Source of the DNA: Rhodothermales bacterium
Lineage (GTDB): Bacteria; Bacteroidota; Rhodothermia; Rhodothermales; Bin80
DNA: 47,390 bases
Direction: 5' to 3'
Assembly: GCA_022821385.1 (NCBI GenBank)
Contig: JAJEDR010000051.1
Location: 1 to 47,390 of the forward strand
Shown: positions 18,521 through 27,779 of the stretch, piece after piece
Layout: every line of letters begins with the position of its first letter
Numbering within the stretch: the stretch's first letter is position 1
Notes under the pieces: model-generated
Seen by the model: the letters and a program-made list of their open reading frames with translations, nothing else
What the model was told of the DNA's origin: nothing
The model's database searches: none
Position numbers and translations under genes: made by a program

Positions 18521-20302
18521 ATGCGTTTTTTCTCAACCATGATGGCAAGCGCCCTGGGCTCACTTATAGCCTTAGGACTGCTCATTTTTATTGGCGTACT
18601 GATCACCACAGCATTTATCGCCTCAACCATTTCTTTCTCGTCTGTTCAAGCCCCCATTGCATCGGAGTCCGTACTGACACTCCGGTTAACCGGTCCTATA
18701 GAAGAACATGGAACATCTGATCCAACCTACGAACTGTTTGATTTACCACAGCCGCAGAGTTTGACCCAAATAACGGGAGCACTCGAAAACGCGGCCAGTG
18801 ACGACCGCATAAAAGCAGTCTGGCTTAAGCCGCAGGGGGTAATTACAGGATGGCCTACACTCGTGAAAATCAGGCAATCCCTTCTTGAATTCAAGGAGAG
18901 TGGAAAGCCAGTCATCGCATCTTCATCTGGTGATCTGGCTATGCGTGAATCTGACTACTTTCTGGCAACTGCTGCAGACAGCGTCTATGCGCCTCCAGGT
19001 GCCTTCTTTGAGTTTAATGGCTTGTCCCTGAGCGTACTTTTTTACAAGGGGCTCCTTGATAAATTGAATATTGAGCCGACCGTTCTCCGTGTTGGTTCTT
19101 ACAAGGGTGCTGTCGAACCCTATACACGCGAAGAGCTGTCCAGGGAAAATCGGGAGCAATTGGAGGCAATACTGGAAAACTGGAGTCAACTCCTGGCGAG
19201 TACGACAGCCAAAGCTCGTAGCATGAGTGAAGAAAATATCATAAATCTCATGCAAACAGGTACACTTCTGACTACTGAAGATGCACTTGAAGCTGACCTC
19301 CTGGATGGACTGCTTAGCGAAGAGGGCGTTAGGACGCATCTTCAGAAATGGCTTGGAATGGATAAGAGTCCGCGAACAACGAGCCTCTCCTCATATGCTT
19401 CGTCGAGTTCTAGCGGATCATCCAGTCACGACGATGCAATCGGCGTTATGATCGCATCGGGTACCATTGTTAGTGGCAGCAGCAGTAACCGTGACGGTTT
19501 TTTGGGAGCAACTACATTCGAAAAATCCATGAAGTCGCTCCGGGAGGACGATGACGTGAAAGCTGTCGTGCTACGTATCGATTCTCCTGGCGGTAGCGCA
19601 ACTGCAAGTGAGGCCATGTGGCAGGCTGTCAAAAATACATCGACTGAAAAACCGGTGGTAGTCTCTATGGGAGACATGGCAGCCTCTGGCGGATACTGGC
19701 TTGCAACGGCAGGCGATTCGATTTTGGCTTCTCCGCATACCCTGACCGGTTCTATTGGGGTTTTTGGGATGCACCTCAGTCTGGGTAAGATGATGGAAAA
19801 CAAGTTGGGGATTACCTACGATCATGTGTCCACAAGCGATTATGCAGACATGTTTTCCGGGATGAGACCTCTGCGTGACTCCGAGCGAGCACTGTTTGAA
19901 CGTTCTCTGGGTCAGATCTATACAAAATTTCTTGAACGCGTCGCAGAAAGCCGTGATATGACCGTGGACGCCGTGGATGCTATAGGCCAGGGACGCATAT
20001 GGACTGGAGAAGCTGCGCTGAATTCCGGATTGGTTGACCAACTGGGCGATTTGGATGACGCAATAGAAATCGCAGCTGAAATGGCCGGTCTCGAAAAGGA
20101 TGAGTACCGAATTCGACGGCTGCCCAGACCCAGGACATTGATGGATCGGTATCTGGATCTGTTTATGATCGGCATCCGGTCAGTCTTTGAATCTCCGATT
20201 GAAGCACAGCTTCGTACTGAGGCTCGCCTGCTGGAAGAGGCGGTCAGACTGCACGCCACACCCATCGCGCGCTTCCCACTTGATTTTGTGGATTATGACT
20301 GA
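18521..20302 (+). CDS. sppA: Signal peptide peptidase SppA, 67K type
   Basis: An inner-membrane serine protease that degrades cleaved signal peptides. The 593-residue long form has two tandem S49 domains. One N-terminal TM anchor spans ~10-35. The catalytic lysine is in RVGSYKGAVEPY (K195), and the nucleophile is in MAASGGYWLA (S389), matching the K209/S409 dyad spacing of E. coli SppA. A low-complexity serine run (~288-303) joins the two domains. The last ~24 codons and the following ~100 bases have a diverged second copy at 25017-25192, beyond the P450/acyltransferase block. Confidence 0.94.
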   Translation: MRFFSTMMASALGSLIALGLLIFIGVLITTAFIASTISFSSVQAPIASESVLTLRLTGPIEEHGTSDPTYELFDLPQPQSLTQITGALENAASDDRIKAVWLKPQGVITGWPTLVKIRQSLLEFKESGKPVIASSSGDLAMRESDYFLATAADSVYAPPGAFFEFNGLSLSVLFYKGLLDKLNIEPTVLRVGSYKGAVEPYTREELSRENREQLEAILENWSQLLASTTAKARSMSEENIINLMQTGTLLTTEDALEADLLDGLLSEEGVRTHLQKWLGMDKSPRTTSLSSYASSSSSGSSSHDDAIGVMIASGTIVSGSSSNRDGFLGATTFEKSMKSLREDDDVKAVVLRIDSPGGSATASEAMWQAVKNTSTEKPVVVSMGDMAASGGYWLATAGDSILASPHTLTGSIGVFGMHLSLGKMMENKLGITYDHVSTSDYADMFSGMRPLRDSERALFERSLGQIYTKFLERVAESRDMTVDAVDAIGQGRIWTGEAALNSGLVDQLGDLDDAIEIAAEMAGLEKDEYRIRRLPRPRTLMDRYLDLFMIGIRSVFESPIEAQLRTEARLLEEAVRLHATPIARFPLDFVDYD

Positions 20303-20398
20303 ATGTATTTAGCCAGTTCGATCCCGCGAAGGTACTCCGAGCATCCACTTTCTGTCTCGCTCATCTTTGCGGCAGGCTTTCATCGGTTGTGATTGACC
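20221..20398 (+). repeat. Direct repeat copy A: sppA 3' end plus downstream DNA
   Basis: This segment and 25017-25192 align over their whole length by eye. They share CGCCTGCTGGAA, CACCCATCGCGC, CCACTTGATTT, AGCCAGTTCGAT and AAGGTACTCCGAGCA in the same order and spacing. Copy A includes the sppA stop codon at 20300-20302. The two copies bracket the GPP34-P450 and acyltransferase genes. Confidence 0.8.
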
Positions 20399-21119
20399 TT
20401 CCGACTTCTTGGTCTAGAATGCATGGCTAGCGCCTCGCTGTATCACTGGCCCAAGTTTCCGGGAGTTTAGCCATGCACCGTTTCACAGAATATTCGTTGA
20501 ACAAAACCTGGGTGTAGCCCTCGTGCACACATGTTCACATTGTTCGGCCTGACGCTGCAACCGAACTATCCCAACTCAATATCCACTCCTAGGGCCTGAA
20601 TTGGGCACTCTCGGCGCTATTCTCGTTAATTTCGCTGTTTCTTGTAAACTCCGACCATGGGGACGACGGTCTATATGCTGGTATACTTGCGCGTGGTGAC
20701 CAAATCAACGAGACCGGCCGGGCAGTCCGTTGATTGAGATACAACCTAGCATGAATTAATAATACAATATTACCCGATACATAACAGAGAAAGAACATAA
20801 TTGACGACAAACTACTTGAATCTTTGCTAAATTGTTACGGAATTAGTAAGGGGAGACTGTTGCACATGCTATCGAGATTGACCCTCGGAATATTCTTCTC
20901 CATAAATTCGACGCTTTTTTCGACAGCCTCCCAGACCACCATCTACTTCGTGGAATTGTTGCCAAATGAGTGTAATTCGAAAGGAGGCCGGAATTCGTGG
21001 CTACCTAAGTGTTCCCGAGTCGTCGCCTCCTCGCCGGTAATGAGTCGAGCGGGAAGAGGGAAAGGCAGGTTCAATTGTAGATTGACTGCATCTGGGGCAT
21101 TAAGCTAAGGTGAGAGAGT
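20303..21119. other. Gene-free stretch upstream of the P450 fusion
   Basis: There are 817 bases here. The first ~95 belong to the direct repeat. The rest shows only weak short frames: a plus frame at 20824-21108 and a minus frame at 20589-20810. Neither has a recognisable domain and I do not call them genes. Just before 21120 an AAGGTGAG sequence gives the P450-fusion start a good ribosome-binding site, uncommon among genes in this window. Confidence 0.5.
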
Positions 21120-23117
21120 ATGCTCAGATTCGCAGAGGAGCTCCTTATTTTCGTCCTGGACGAGGGGCATGGAGAGTTGGCTCCTGGTCAATCCGAAAGC
21201 TCGCTATATCTGGCGCTTGCCGGTGCAGTGCTTATGGATCTAGCACTTGAGGGACGCATTGACACCGATCTCAAGCGGCTATGGCTGGTGGATTCCACCC
21301 CGTTAGGTGAAGAGATTCTTGACCCGACGTTGGCCGTGATTGCTGGCGCTGAACAAACGTATGACACGGGCTATTGGCTGGAACGGACAGCCCAGATGGG
21401 GGACCGGATCCGAGACGCGGCATTGGCTCATCTGACCGAGCGTGGCATCCTGAGGTCAGAGGCGCACGGGTTATTGTCGCTGGCTCCCCGGGTGTCCCGC
21501 ACACGTCGCTATCCCGTCGCAGACGGAAAGTGGGTCGAAGAGACCAGACTTCGAATCATGCGGCTCCTGTTCAGCGACGATATTCCTGACCCACGCGACC
21601 CCGGGATCATCGCACTCGCCGACGCGTGCGGCATGCTACGCTCGATCCTATCTCCAGACGAGTACGCTCAGGTTCGGGGCCGTATTGATGTTCTGCAGAA
21701 CCTTGACCTGATCGCACAAGCGATGGGCCGGGCGATCCAAGAACTTAGCAAGCCTGGAGAGCCATCTGCGAGGTCAACCCAACTGGAGGAGATCCCGGTT
21801 GTCCCGGGCCTGCCCCTTCTCGGGAACAGTCTCGCCCTTCGCAAGGGCTTGGTGGCATTCCTATGTCACCAATACCGGAGGCTTGGGCCTATCTTCAGAA
21901 TTCGCACTCCGGGACGGAGGTTCGTGTGCATGGTAGGCCCCGAAGCGACCAACTTCCTGGCATCCCACGGTAAGGCGGTATTCAGATCACTTGAACCGAT
22001 GGCCAACTTCCACAACCAGATGGGAGCTTCACGGTCAATCCTTACCATGGATGGAGTTGACCACGTTACCATGCGCAAGGTCCAGGGCCGAGGATACGCC
22101 GCTAAGGTGGTCAAGGACAGCAGTGTTGAAGTTGTAGACATCGTTCGCAACAAAATCTCCAAATGGCCGGTGGGGAAGCCGTTTGAGGCCTTGCCGGCGA
22201 TTCAGAGCATCATTGTTGAGCAGATGGGGTACATGATGGCAGATTACTCCCCGAGAGGGTACACAAAGACCCTGGCAACAGTTCTCAGCGGATTACTTCT
22301 GAGTTCGTCTGTGTTCCCCAACATCATGAAACTGCCACGTTTCAGGCGTGCACGTGCGCGCTCTTTTGAGTTGGCCGAAAAGGTTCTCGCACACAAGGAA
22401 CAGTTTGGCCCGCGAAAGAACAGACGTGATTTTATGGACCTCATGCTGGAGCTGCGTGAGGTTGATCCCCAACTGGTTCCCGAGACCAATATGCCCCTCA
22501 ATGTGCTGGCACCATATTTGGTTGGACTAGACACGACCGCCGCGACCTGCGTTTTCATGCTCTACAATATCCTCAAGCGCCCAGAGATCATGCGGCGAAT
22601 GACCGCCGAGGCGGACGCCATATTCTACCGGGGAATGGAACTGGGGGAGGGGCTGCGACAACTTGATGTTACGCGCCGGGTTGCGATGGAAACGCTAAGG
22701 CTTCACCCTGTCTCTCCGGCCGTGCTCCGAACCGTCAGCAATTCATTTGAGTTCGCGAACTACAGGGTTCCCGCAGGCTCCCTAGTCTTGATTGGCACGG
22801 CAGTGGGTCATGGGCTTGAGGAATACTTCCCCGAACCCGAACGTTTTGACATTGACCGCTACTCACAGCCTCGGGCCGAACACCGACAACGGGATGCCTA
22901 CGTTCCGTTTGGAGCAGGGGTCCACCGCTGTCTAGGCAGCGGACTCGTTCCGATTCAGCTCGGATTCACTATCGCGACCATACTGCATGAGCTTATTCTG
23001 CAACCGCTCGATACTGACTATAAGATTCGTGTGAGATCATTGCCGACGACGCAGCCGTCTGGCTTCAAGATCTGTGTTCTTGGCCGCCGATCACACGACA
23101 ACTCGGCGATGAAGTAG
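21120..23117 (+). CDS. GPP34 (GOLPH3-like) domain fused to a cytochrome P450
   Basis: A 665-residue protein in two parts. Residues ~1-212 read as a GPP34 domain: FAEELLIFVLDEGHGEL, LALAGAVLMDLALEGRID, LTERGIL and LRIMRLLFSDD-x-PDPRD. GPP34 (PF05719) is the fold of eukaryotic GOLPH3/Vps74, which binds phosphoinositide membranes. Bacterial members exist, mostly uncharacterised. Residues ~225-660 are a P450: a proline-rich hinge (PVVPGLPLLGN), the I-helix oxygen-binding motif GLDTTAA (469-475), the K-helix E-x-x-R as ETLR (524-527), PEPERF (571-576) and the heme loop FGAGVHRCLG (597-606, with C604 as the iron ligand). All catalytic motifs are intact. No ferredoxin or reductase is nearby. A membrane- or lipid-targeted monooxygenase is inferred. 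AAGGTGAG lies 5 bases before the ATG. Confidence 0.88.
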   Translation: MLRFAEELLIFVLDEGHGELAPGQSESSLYLALAGAVLMDLALEGRIDTDLKRLWLVDSTPLGEEILDPTLAVIAGAEQTYDTGYWLERTAQMGDRIRDAALAHLTERGILRSEAHGLLSLAPRVSRTRRYPVADGKWVEETRLRIMRLLFSDDIPDPRDPGIIALADACGMLRSILSPDEYAQVRGRIDVLQNLDLIAQAMGRAIQELSKPGEPSARSTQLEEIPVVPGLPLLGNSLALRKGLVAFLCHQYRRLGPIFRIRTPGRRFVCMVGPEATNFLASHGKAVFRSLEPMANFHNQMGASRSILTMDGVDHVTMRKVQGRGYAAKVVKDSSVEVVDIVRNKISKWPVGKPFEALPAIQSIIVEQMGYMMADYSPRGYTKTLATVLSGLLLSSSVFPNIMKLPRFRRARARSFELAEKVLAHKEQFGPRKNRRDFMDLMLELREVDPQLVPETNMPLNVLAPYLVGLDTTAATCVFMLYNILKRPEIMRRMTAEADAIFYRGMELGEGLRQLDVTRRVAMETLRLHPVSPAVLRTVSNSFEFANYRVPAGSLVLIGTAVGHGLEEYFPEPERFDIDRYSQPRAEHRQRDAYVPFGAGVHRCLGSGLVPIQLGFTIATILHELILQPLDTDYKIRVRSLPTTQPSGFKICVLGRRSHDNSAMK

Positions 23118-23137
23118 CTGGTTCAGCTTGTTTTAAG

Positions 23138-23236
23138 ATGACAGATGTACCCATCATTAAAGATGCACCAGTAGAGGCTGCACAGGCGAAAGAGGAGTGG
23201 TCAATGAAGGCTTTGTACTTCAAAGGTCCTAAGTGA
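23138..23236 (+). CDS. Possible 32-residue peptide gene
   Basis: A short frame of 33 codons lies 20 bases after the P450 fusion. It starts MTDVPIIKDAPVEAAQ and ends LYFKGPK. It is hydrophilic with a lysine-rich end and has no signal peptide. It could be a small gene co-transcribed with the P450, the 5' remnant of a larger lost gene, or chance. The preceding TTTTAAG is a poor ribosome-binding site. I do not recognise it. Confidence 0.22.
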   Translation: MTDVPIIKDAPVEAAQAKEEWSMKALYFKGPK

Positions 23237-23378
23237 GCCATTGCCAATAGAAAAGCGCTCACCGAAATTTCCATCCTTTATTAAACCTATGCATCTAAAA
23301 CTGGCGAATCTACAAATCCTTCTAAGATCTAAGCTTCACCAATCATTCCAATACTGAACTCAGTTGAGCATTGCGTAA

Positions 23379-24602
23379 ATGATACAGGGACGGTTAGGTC
23401 TAGCTCTCAACACACGGACATCGGTCAGCATTCCGCGATACAATTCGCTTGACCAGCTGCGCGCGACTATGATGTTGCTCGGAGTGGTCCGTCATGCCGC
23501 GATGAGCTACGAACCTACCGTTTTTGAAGGATGGCCTTACAGAGATGCGCAGGCTGATATGCTCGTTGGCTGGGTAATAAACTTCATTCGTGTGTTCCAG
23601 CTACCAGTCTTCTTCGCAATCTCGGGGTTCTTCGCGGCGTATTTGGTTGAGTCGCGTGGCATCTTGATGTTCCTACGACATCGGTGGAGTCGAATCGGAG
23701 TACCGTTTCTGGTCGCTTGGCCGATCTTAGCCATCTCGATGTACTTCATTTTGCGGCTCGCTGCCCCCTTCAGTTCCATTCCACCGAATTACGCCTACAA
23801 TATGGGCGATATGATGTCACCACGGGCCACACGTTACCTGTTCATGCATTTGTGGTTTCTCTACCACCTGATGATCCTGTGCGTGTCCGCCGGTGCAATA
23901 ACTCTTCTCCTGCGGCTAACCGTCCCCGAAAGCTTGCTATCGCGTGCACGAGATGTCACCGAACGGCTGCTAAACATTAAAGGTATCGGAATCTTAATCC
24001 TGCTAACAATCCTGATACTGTACCGGATGCTGTCATGGTCAATTGATTACGATGCTGGCCCTCTTCCACCCGTGCGTATGCTGATGTTGTTCGGTCTGTT
24101 TTTCGCATTCGGTTGGTTGTTGTATCGTCGCCGGGAATTGCTGGAGAAAATCAAGCGCCCCGCGTGGGTAACTCTTGCAATAGGTATGTTGTGTTGCCTC
24201 GCGTATCTATTCTTATTTGAACTCGGCTGTAACCCCGACCCGGGCAAGACCTGTACTGGTACGTCACAGGTGTATCATCTTGGAACAGTTGTATTATTAT
24301 CACTGTCCATGTGGCTATTGACGTTTGCCCTGTTCGGGTTGTTTCTCCGCTATATGACTAATACAAGCCGCCGCTGGCGGTATCTGGCAGACGCTTCGTA
24401 CTGGATCTACATCGTCCACGTGCCGATTGTCATGTTGTTGCCGCTGCTCCTTGCAAATATCCCGCTGCCCGGAATAGTAAAGCTCGCGCTTGTCGTGCTT
24501 ACGGCAACTGGCTTGATCTTGCTGGCTTACCGGTACTTCGTACGACCAACATTCATTGGGGAGCAGTTGAACGGTCGTCGATATCCACGCGTTGCGGTCT
24601 GA
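23379..24602 (+). CDS. Membrane acyltransferase 3 family protein (OpgC/MdoC-like)
   Basis: A 407-residue integral membrane protein with about ten hydrophobic helices, fitting the acyltransferase 3 family (PF01757). The first helix region carries the typical R-Y-x-x-LDQLRA-x-x-M...V-x-RHAAM, with the conserved arginine and histidine of the family. The second carries Q-L-P-V-FF-A-I-SGFFAAYL. The helix 4-5 loop includes the HLWFLYHL motif, and near the C-terminus is Y-W-I-YIVH-x-P. Relatives transfer acyl or succinyl groups from the cytoplasm to sugars or lipids. The substrate cannot be read from sequence. The true start may be internal, near the YNSLDQ segment. It is on the same strand as the P450 fusion and probably part of the same cargo. 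Confidence 0.82.
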   Translation: MIQGRLGLALNTRTSVSIPRYNSLDQLRATMMLLGVVRHAAMSYEPTVFEGWPYRDAQADMLVGWVINFIRVFQLPVFFAISGFFAAYLVESRGILMFLRHRWSRIGVPFLVAWPILAISMYFILRLAAPFSSIPPNYAYNMGDMMSPRATRYLFMHLWFLYHLMILCVSAGAITLLLRLTVPESLLSRARDVTERLLNIKGIGILILLTILILYRMLSWSIDYDAGPLPPVRMLMLFGLFFAFGWLLYRRRELLEKIKRPAWVTLAIGMLCCLAYLFLFELGCNPDPGKTCTGTSQVYHLGTVVLLSLSMWLLTFALFGLFLRYMTNTSRRWRYLADASYWIYIVHVPIVMLLPLLLANIPLPGIVKLALVVLTATGLILLAYRYFVRPTFIGEQLNGRRYPRVAV

Positions 24603-25016
24603 CTGTTCAGCAACAACCCGTGAAGCAAAGTTCGCCGAGCATAGGCTATCATCCGCATGGTTCAAGTCCTCGGCGCGACTACTTCGGTTACATATTCTCC
24701 CGAAGAGTTCTTAGCTGATGGAGTTCCGTGACCGAAATTTCGCAAGGCATGTACCAGTTATCATTAATGCAAATGCAGGCGGTACGCCATAATCTCGCTC
24801 AACGTTGTAATGTCTTGAATTCGGCATTTACTTCCGAGTAACCGTTCCCATAAAGCACCTAATCAAAAAGATGCTACCCTGCGGATCGGCCCCAGCCTGC
24901 CGCTTGGTTCCTCTTTTATAAGACGTATACCTTCCTAACTCGCATTAACCTTGGGATCGTTACTGTCCATACGGATACGGCGGAATTAGCGTGTCCGAAA
25001 GCCAAGCCTCTACTGC
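24603..25016. other. Gene-free stretch
   Basis: There are 414 bases after the acyltransferase with no frame longer than about 40 codons that looks coding and no RNA gene or repeat that I can recognise. The stretch 24970-25016 may be a weak leftward extension of the sppA-like remnant that follows. Confidence 0.4.
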
Positions 25017-25192
25017 GGCACGCCTGCTGGAAAGGTGGTCCGACTGCATGCCGCACCCATCGCGCACTCCCCACTTGATTTCGTAGAACTTGACTGATTA
25101 ACTGAGCCAGTTCGATTCTACAAAGGTACTCCGAGCACCCGCATCAGTCTCATCCATCCTAGCGCCTGGTTTTCATTGGTTGTTTCTTGACC
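25017..25192 (+). pseudogene. Direct repeat copy B: frameshifted remnant of an sppA 3' end
   Basis: This is the counterpart of 20221-20398. After restoring a single lost base near 25032, it translates to LLEEVVRLHAAPIAHSPLDFVELD and a stop, against LLEEAVRLHATPIARFPLDFVDYD in the intact sppA. Several changes are synonymous (TTT/TTC, GTG/GTA), so this copy diverged as coding sequence before the frameshift. The non-coding tail also matches. Similarity may continue weakly to ~25300. There is no catalytic region here, so it cannot be functional. Confidence 0.78.
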
Positions 25193-25723
25193 ATAGAAGG
25201 AGTGGTAGGTATCTCACTACAGCGATAGGACTCCCGAAGAAGGTTGGACGGATACACATATCTTCGAACACTATTCTCCGCTTGAACCTGAATTGCAATA
25301 GTTCATGTTTCAGTCAGGCTAGTTGCCGTGCGGCTGGATATGTAAGAGGAACACCCTAGGGTCTGCCACGCAGCTATCACTACGAGTCTTGGGGTATCTA
25401 TTCCTGCCTGGAGTTTTCATCCTCGACGTGCAGGGCCTTTTGCCAGGATACTGCAAATGCGCGTAATTCAGACTCAATGACTGCCGAGTGTACGACGGAG
25501 TTTACTGATGAATCGCTTGCACCGGTGGGGAGCTCTGTGAATACAATTGCTCGGATTGGGAACAGCCTGCAAAACGTACGGTGCAGAAAACAATTTATAC
25601 GCGAGCTCAACATCTCTCCTCAGACGTGGACCATGAAGGCCTTCCGCGATGCGGATCTGCAAGAGTCAGACTGAGTTCAGACGACAGGCTCAATCGCTCG
25701 AAGACACATGCTCAAAAGGCGGT
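25193..25723. other. Gene-free stretch
   Basis: There are 531 bases between the sppA remnant and the sorting-domain fragment. Short overlapping frames occur at 25398-25674 on both strands with no recognisable motif. I see no RNA gene or clear repeat. Confidence 0.4.
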
Positions 25724-26002
25724 TCACTTCTCGCGCACCAGACTTCCCGTTGCGACCTGATTGCCCGCCTCCAGACGATGGAGGTAGACGCCGCTGGGCC
25801 AGGATGACGAATCCAACCGCACGGAATGCGTACCGGCACTGTGCCATTCATCCACAAGTATGACCATTTCGCGACCGAGAATGTCATAGACCCGCAAGCG
25901 AAAGCGAAAAACCTTCTCCAACTCGCAGGAAATGGTAGCTGCTCCTGCAAACTGGTTGGGATAGTGCGCAGTCCACAGATTCCCCTCGGCCGTGCGTAAT
26001 CA
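25724..26002 (-). pseudogene. Orphan T9SS type A sorting-domain fragment
   Basis: The frame runs from ~26002 to a stop at 25724 and reads as a C-terminal type IX secretion sorting domain. It contains HYPNQFAGAATISCEL, then RLRVYDILGREM-x-x-LVDEW, AGTHSVRLDSS, WPSGVYLHRLEAGNQ and a short tail V-A-T-G-x-L-V-R-E-K. These domains normally end large secreted proteins. Here a TGA sits in frame just upstream and no N-terminal protein or signal peptide precedes it, so it is the decayed tail of a lost secreted protein. It independently supports a T9SS in this organism. Confidence 0.72.
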
Positions 26003-26076
26003 TCTACGCGCGCTTGGAGATTTGTCCGATTCTACTTGCGCGATGGAAAACAAGGATCACCCCCTCCCTGTCGTCC

Positions 26077-26940
26077 CTAATTCCACCCCTTATCCCATCG
26101 GGAGCGGCTCTCTTCGTCCCTAAAAATCTGGCCGACCTCGGTGACAGACTCTGCGAGGGCACCAGTGCCGCGGATGTCGTTCTTGACCTCTTGTATGAAG
26201 AGCCGATTTAGTTCCTGTACCAAGGTCCTGAATCCAGACACCTCTAACTTCTTGATTTCTTCCCACTTGCCTTTACTCAGTGGGGCGGAGGCAAATCCGA
26301 CCATGGTCGGATCGTCCGCCCAGTAGACCGGATCACCCGACTCTATGCCGAACCTCACCAATATTGCTAGCCTGGCATGTACACTTGTAATGATCTGATA
26401 TAGACCATAAGTGGACTCGCTTACGAAAGGGCGCGTGTCGTGCAAATGAGAAGGAAACGTTCCCAATCCAATAGACACGTCACTAGCCGAGTATCCATTC
26501 TCTACCTGACTTGAGAATACCTCCTCTATTTTACCTTCCGGTTCGAATTCAGTCAAAGCCTCTCTTACTTGCCTGCCTAATCTATCCGGCTTTCTAATCG
26601 CATCGAGTAATTCTTTTTTCGTAAGTATTGACACCACAGCCGCTAGAGAGGCGAAGGTCCGCTCTTTATGCAGAATATCCTTCCAAAGCCGTTCAACAGA
26701 TTCAATGGTCTTATCCCGATACCTGGCGTGGATCCGGCTTGCAATGTCCACCGAGTGGACCACCGAAGTCGTGTGCGCTTGAAGTCTCGCTTCAAGCTGC
26801 GTGAGTTCACGGTTTTGTGTATGCTCAATGCGTTTGACAAGCACGTTCATTGCGCCTGGAAGCAATAATTTGATAACCCCCAACAAAGCACCAGCAGCCA
26901 CCGCCCCGGCACCAATTATGTATCCTATGGTTTCAAGCAT
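26077..26940 (-). CDS. One-TM helical protein of unknown function, partner of the protease gene
   Basis: A 287-residue protein that I do not recognise. It has one N-terminal membrane segment (about 5-28, glycine- and alanine-rich, ending LLLPG). A charged coiled-coil-like stretch follows (~33-60, with ELTQLEARLQAH), then a mainly helical soluble body and an acidic C-terminus. The bulk is probably cytoplasmic. Its ATG begins immediately after the stop of the trypsin-like gene upstream (no gap), so the two are almost certainly one operon. Neighbouring IS debris suggests that the pair is accessory. Confidence 0.65.
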   Translation of the reverse strand: MLETIGYIIGAGAVAAGALLGVIKLLLPGAMNVLVKRIEHTQNRELTQLEARLQAHTTSVVHSVDIASRIHARYRDKTIESVERLWKDILHKERTFASLAAVVSILTKKELLDAIRKPDRLGRQVREALTEFEPEGKIEEVFSSQVENGYSASDVSIGLGTFPSHLHDTRPFVSESTYGLYQIITSVHARLAILVRFGIESGDPVYWADDPTMVGFASAPLSKGKWEEIKKLEVSGFRTLVQELNRLFIQEVKNDIRGTGALAESVTEVGQIFRDEESRSRWDKGWN

Positions 26941-27672
26941 TCAGCTTTCTGTTCCCATGCATGAATGGAGAGTCTGGGCCGCGGCTGCTTCGAGGTAACC
27001 GATTGGGCTGGAGTGGATGGCCTCCAGCGCATGTTTGATGCCGTAAGCACGAACAATACCGGTATTCGCATGCACCACATTACCAGTCTCCTTGCCGTTA
27101 TTGTCTAGGACAGGAACCTCGTCAAACCTATAACCGGATACGATGGCTGCAACCCGCCAATCTCGCTGGCTGGAGGCAACCGGTGTAAATACAACCGGGC
27201 CACCAGAAAATCCGGGATTGTTGTGGCCATCCAAGTAAAATGTATTCTCGGCATCTTCCTTGAGGTCAATGGCAGAAACCGTCGCCTGCTTCACAAACGG
27301 CATGGGAAACTGACGGTTGAGGTCCCTGCTGTCCATGCGCATTCTATACGGAAAGCCAAGGAAAAACACTTCCTGCCCGTAACCTAGACCTTTCGAAGTG
27401 GCGTCGAGTGTTAGACTAGCTTCAACAATACGATTGTTTGGAGCAAGCACGCAAACGTCACTGCTGTGCGATCCGTACCCGACCAGATCAACCTCCAAGA
27501 GCTTCCATTGGTTGTCGTGATAAATTTCGATCGTGTCATCCTCAAATGACGGTAGGCAGTGTTTGGCTGTGCACAAATATTGCTTGTCATTTACATCAAT
27601 GGCAAAGCACGTTCCGGTACTAGTACCGTGCTTGAACTGAAACACTCGCCTGAATACTTCGGTCGGAATCAT
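26941..27672 (-). CDS. Trypsin-like serine protease without signal peptide
   Basis: A 243-residue chymotrypsin-fold protease. The triad is visible: H38 in CTAKHCL, D72 in SSDVCVL and S156 in NPGFSGGPV, which also supplies the oxyanion loop. There is no signal peptide or PDZ domain, so it is probably cytoplasmic, unlike DegP-type proteases. Small cytoplasmic trypsin-like proteins occur in bacterial conflict systems as effectors, but that role is inferred here only from its position beside IS debris and a defence-like island. It is followed directly by the one-TM protein gene. Confidence 0.8.
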   Translation of the reverse strand: MIPTEVFRRVFQFKHGTSTGTCFAIDVNDKQYLCTAKHCLPSFEDDTIEIYHDNQWKLLEVDLVGYGSHSSDVCVLAPNNRIVEASLTLDATSKGLGYGQEVFFLGFPYRMRMDSRDLNRQFPMPFVKQATVSAIDLKEDAENTFYLDGHNNPGFSGGPVVFTPVASSQRDWRVAAIVSGYRFDEVPVLDNNGKETGNVVHANTGIVRAYGIKHALEAIHSSPIGYLEAAAAQTLHSCMGTES

Positions 27673-27779
27673 GGATTATGTTCGTTTAGATCGGGCCAGC
27701 CTTGCCGCAAAAACCGTTCCGAGAATCTGGATCGGTCACATTGGCAGTCCAAGAGTAGCTTGGTAGAAGCCGCCAGCCC

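Noticed and set aside
20824-21108. Plus-strand frame of 94 codons just before the P450 fusion
   Set aside because: No recognisable domain, odd composition and no ribosome-binding site. It ends 11 bases before the P450 ribosome-binding region, probably by chance.
25398-25674. Overlapping frames on both strands, one with a PNPS that hints at a second T9SS tail
   Set aside because: No other sorting-domain residues follow and the frames conflict. Too weak to call.
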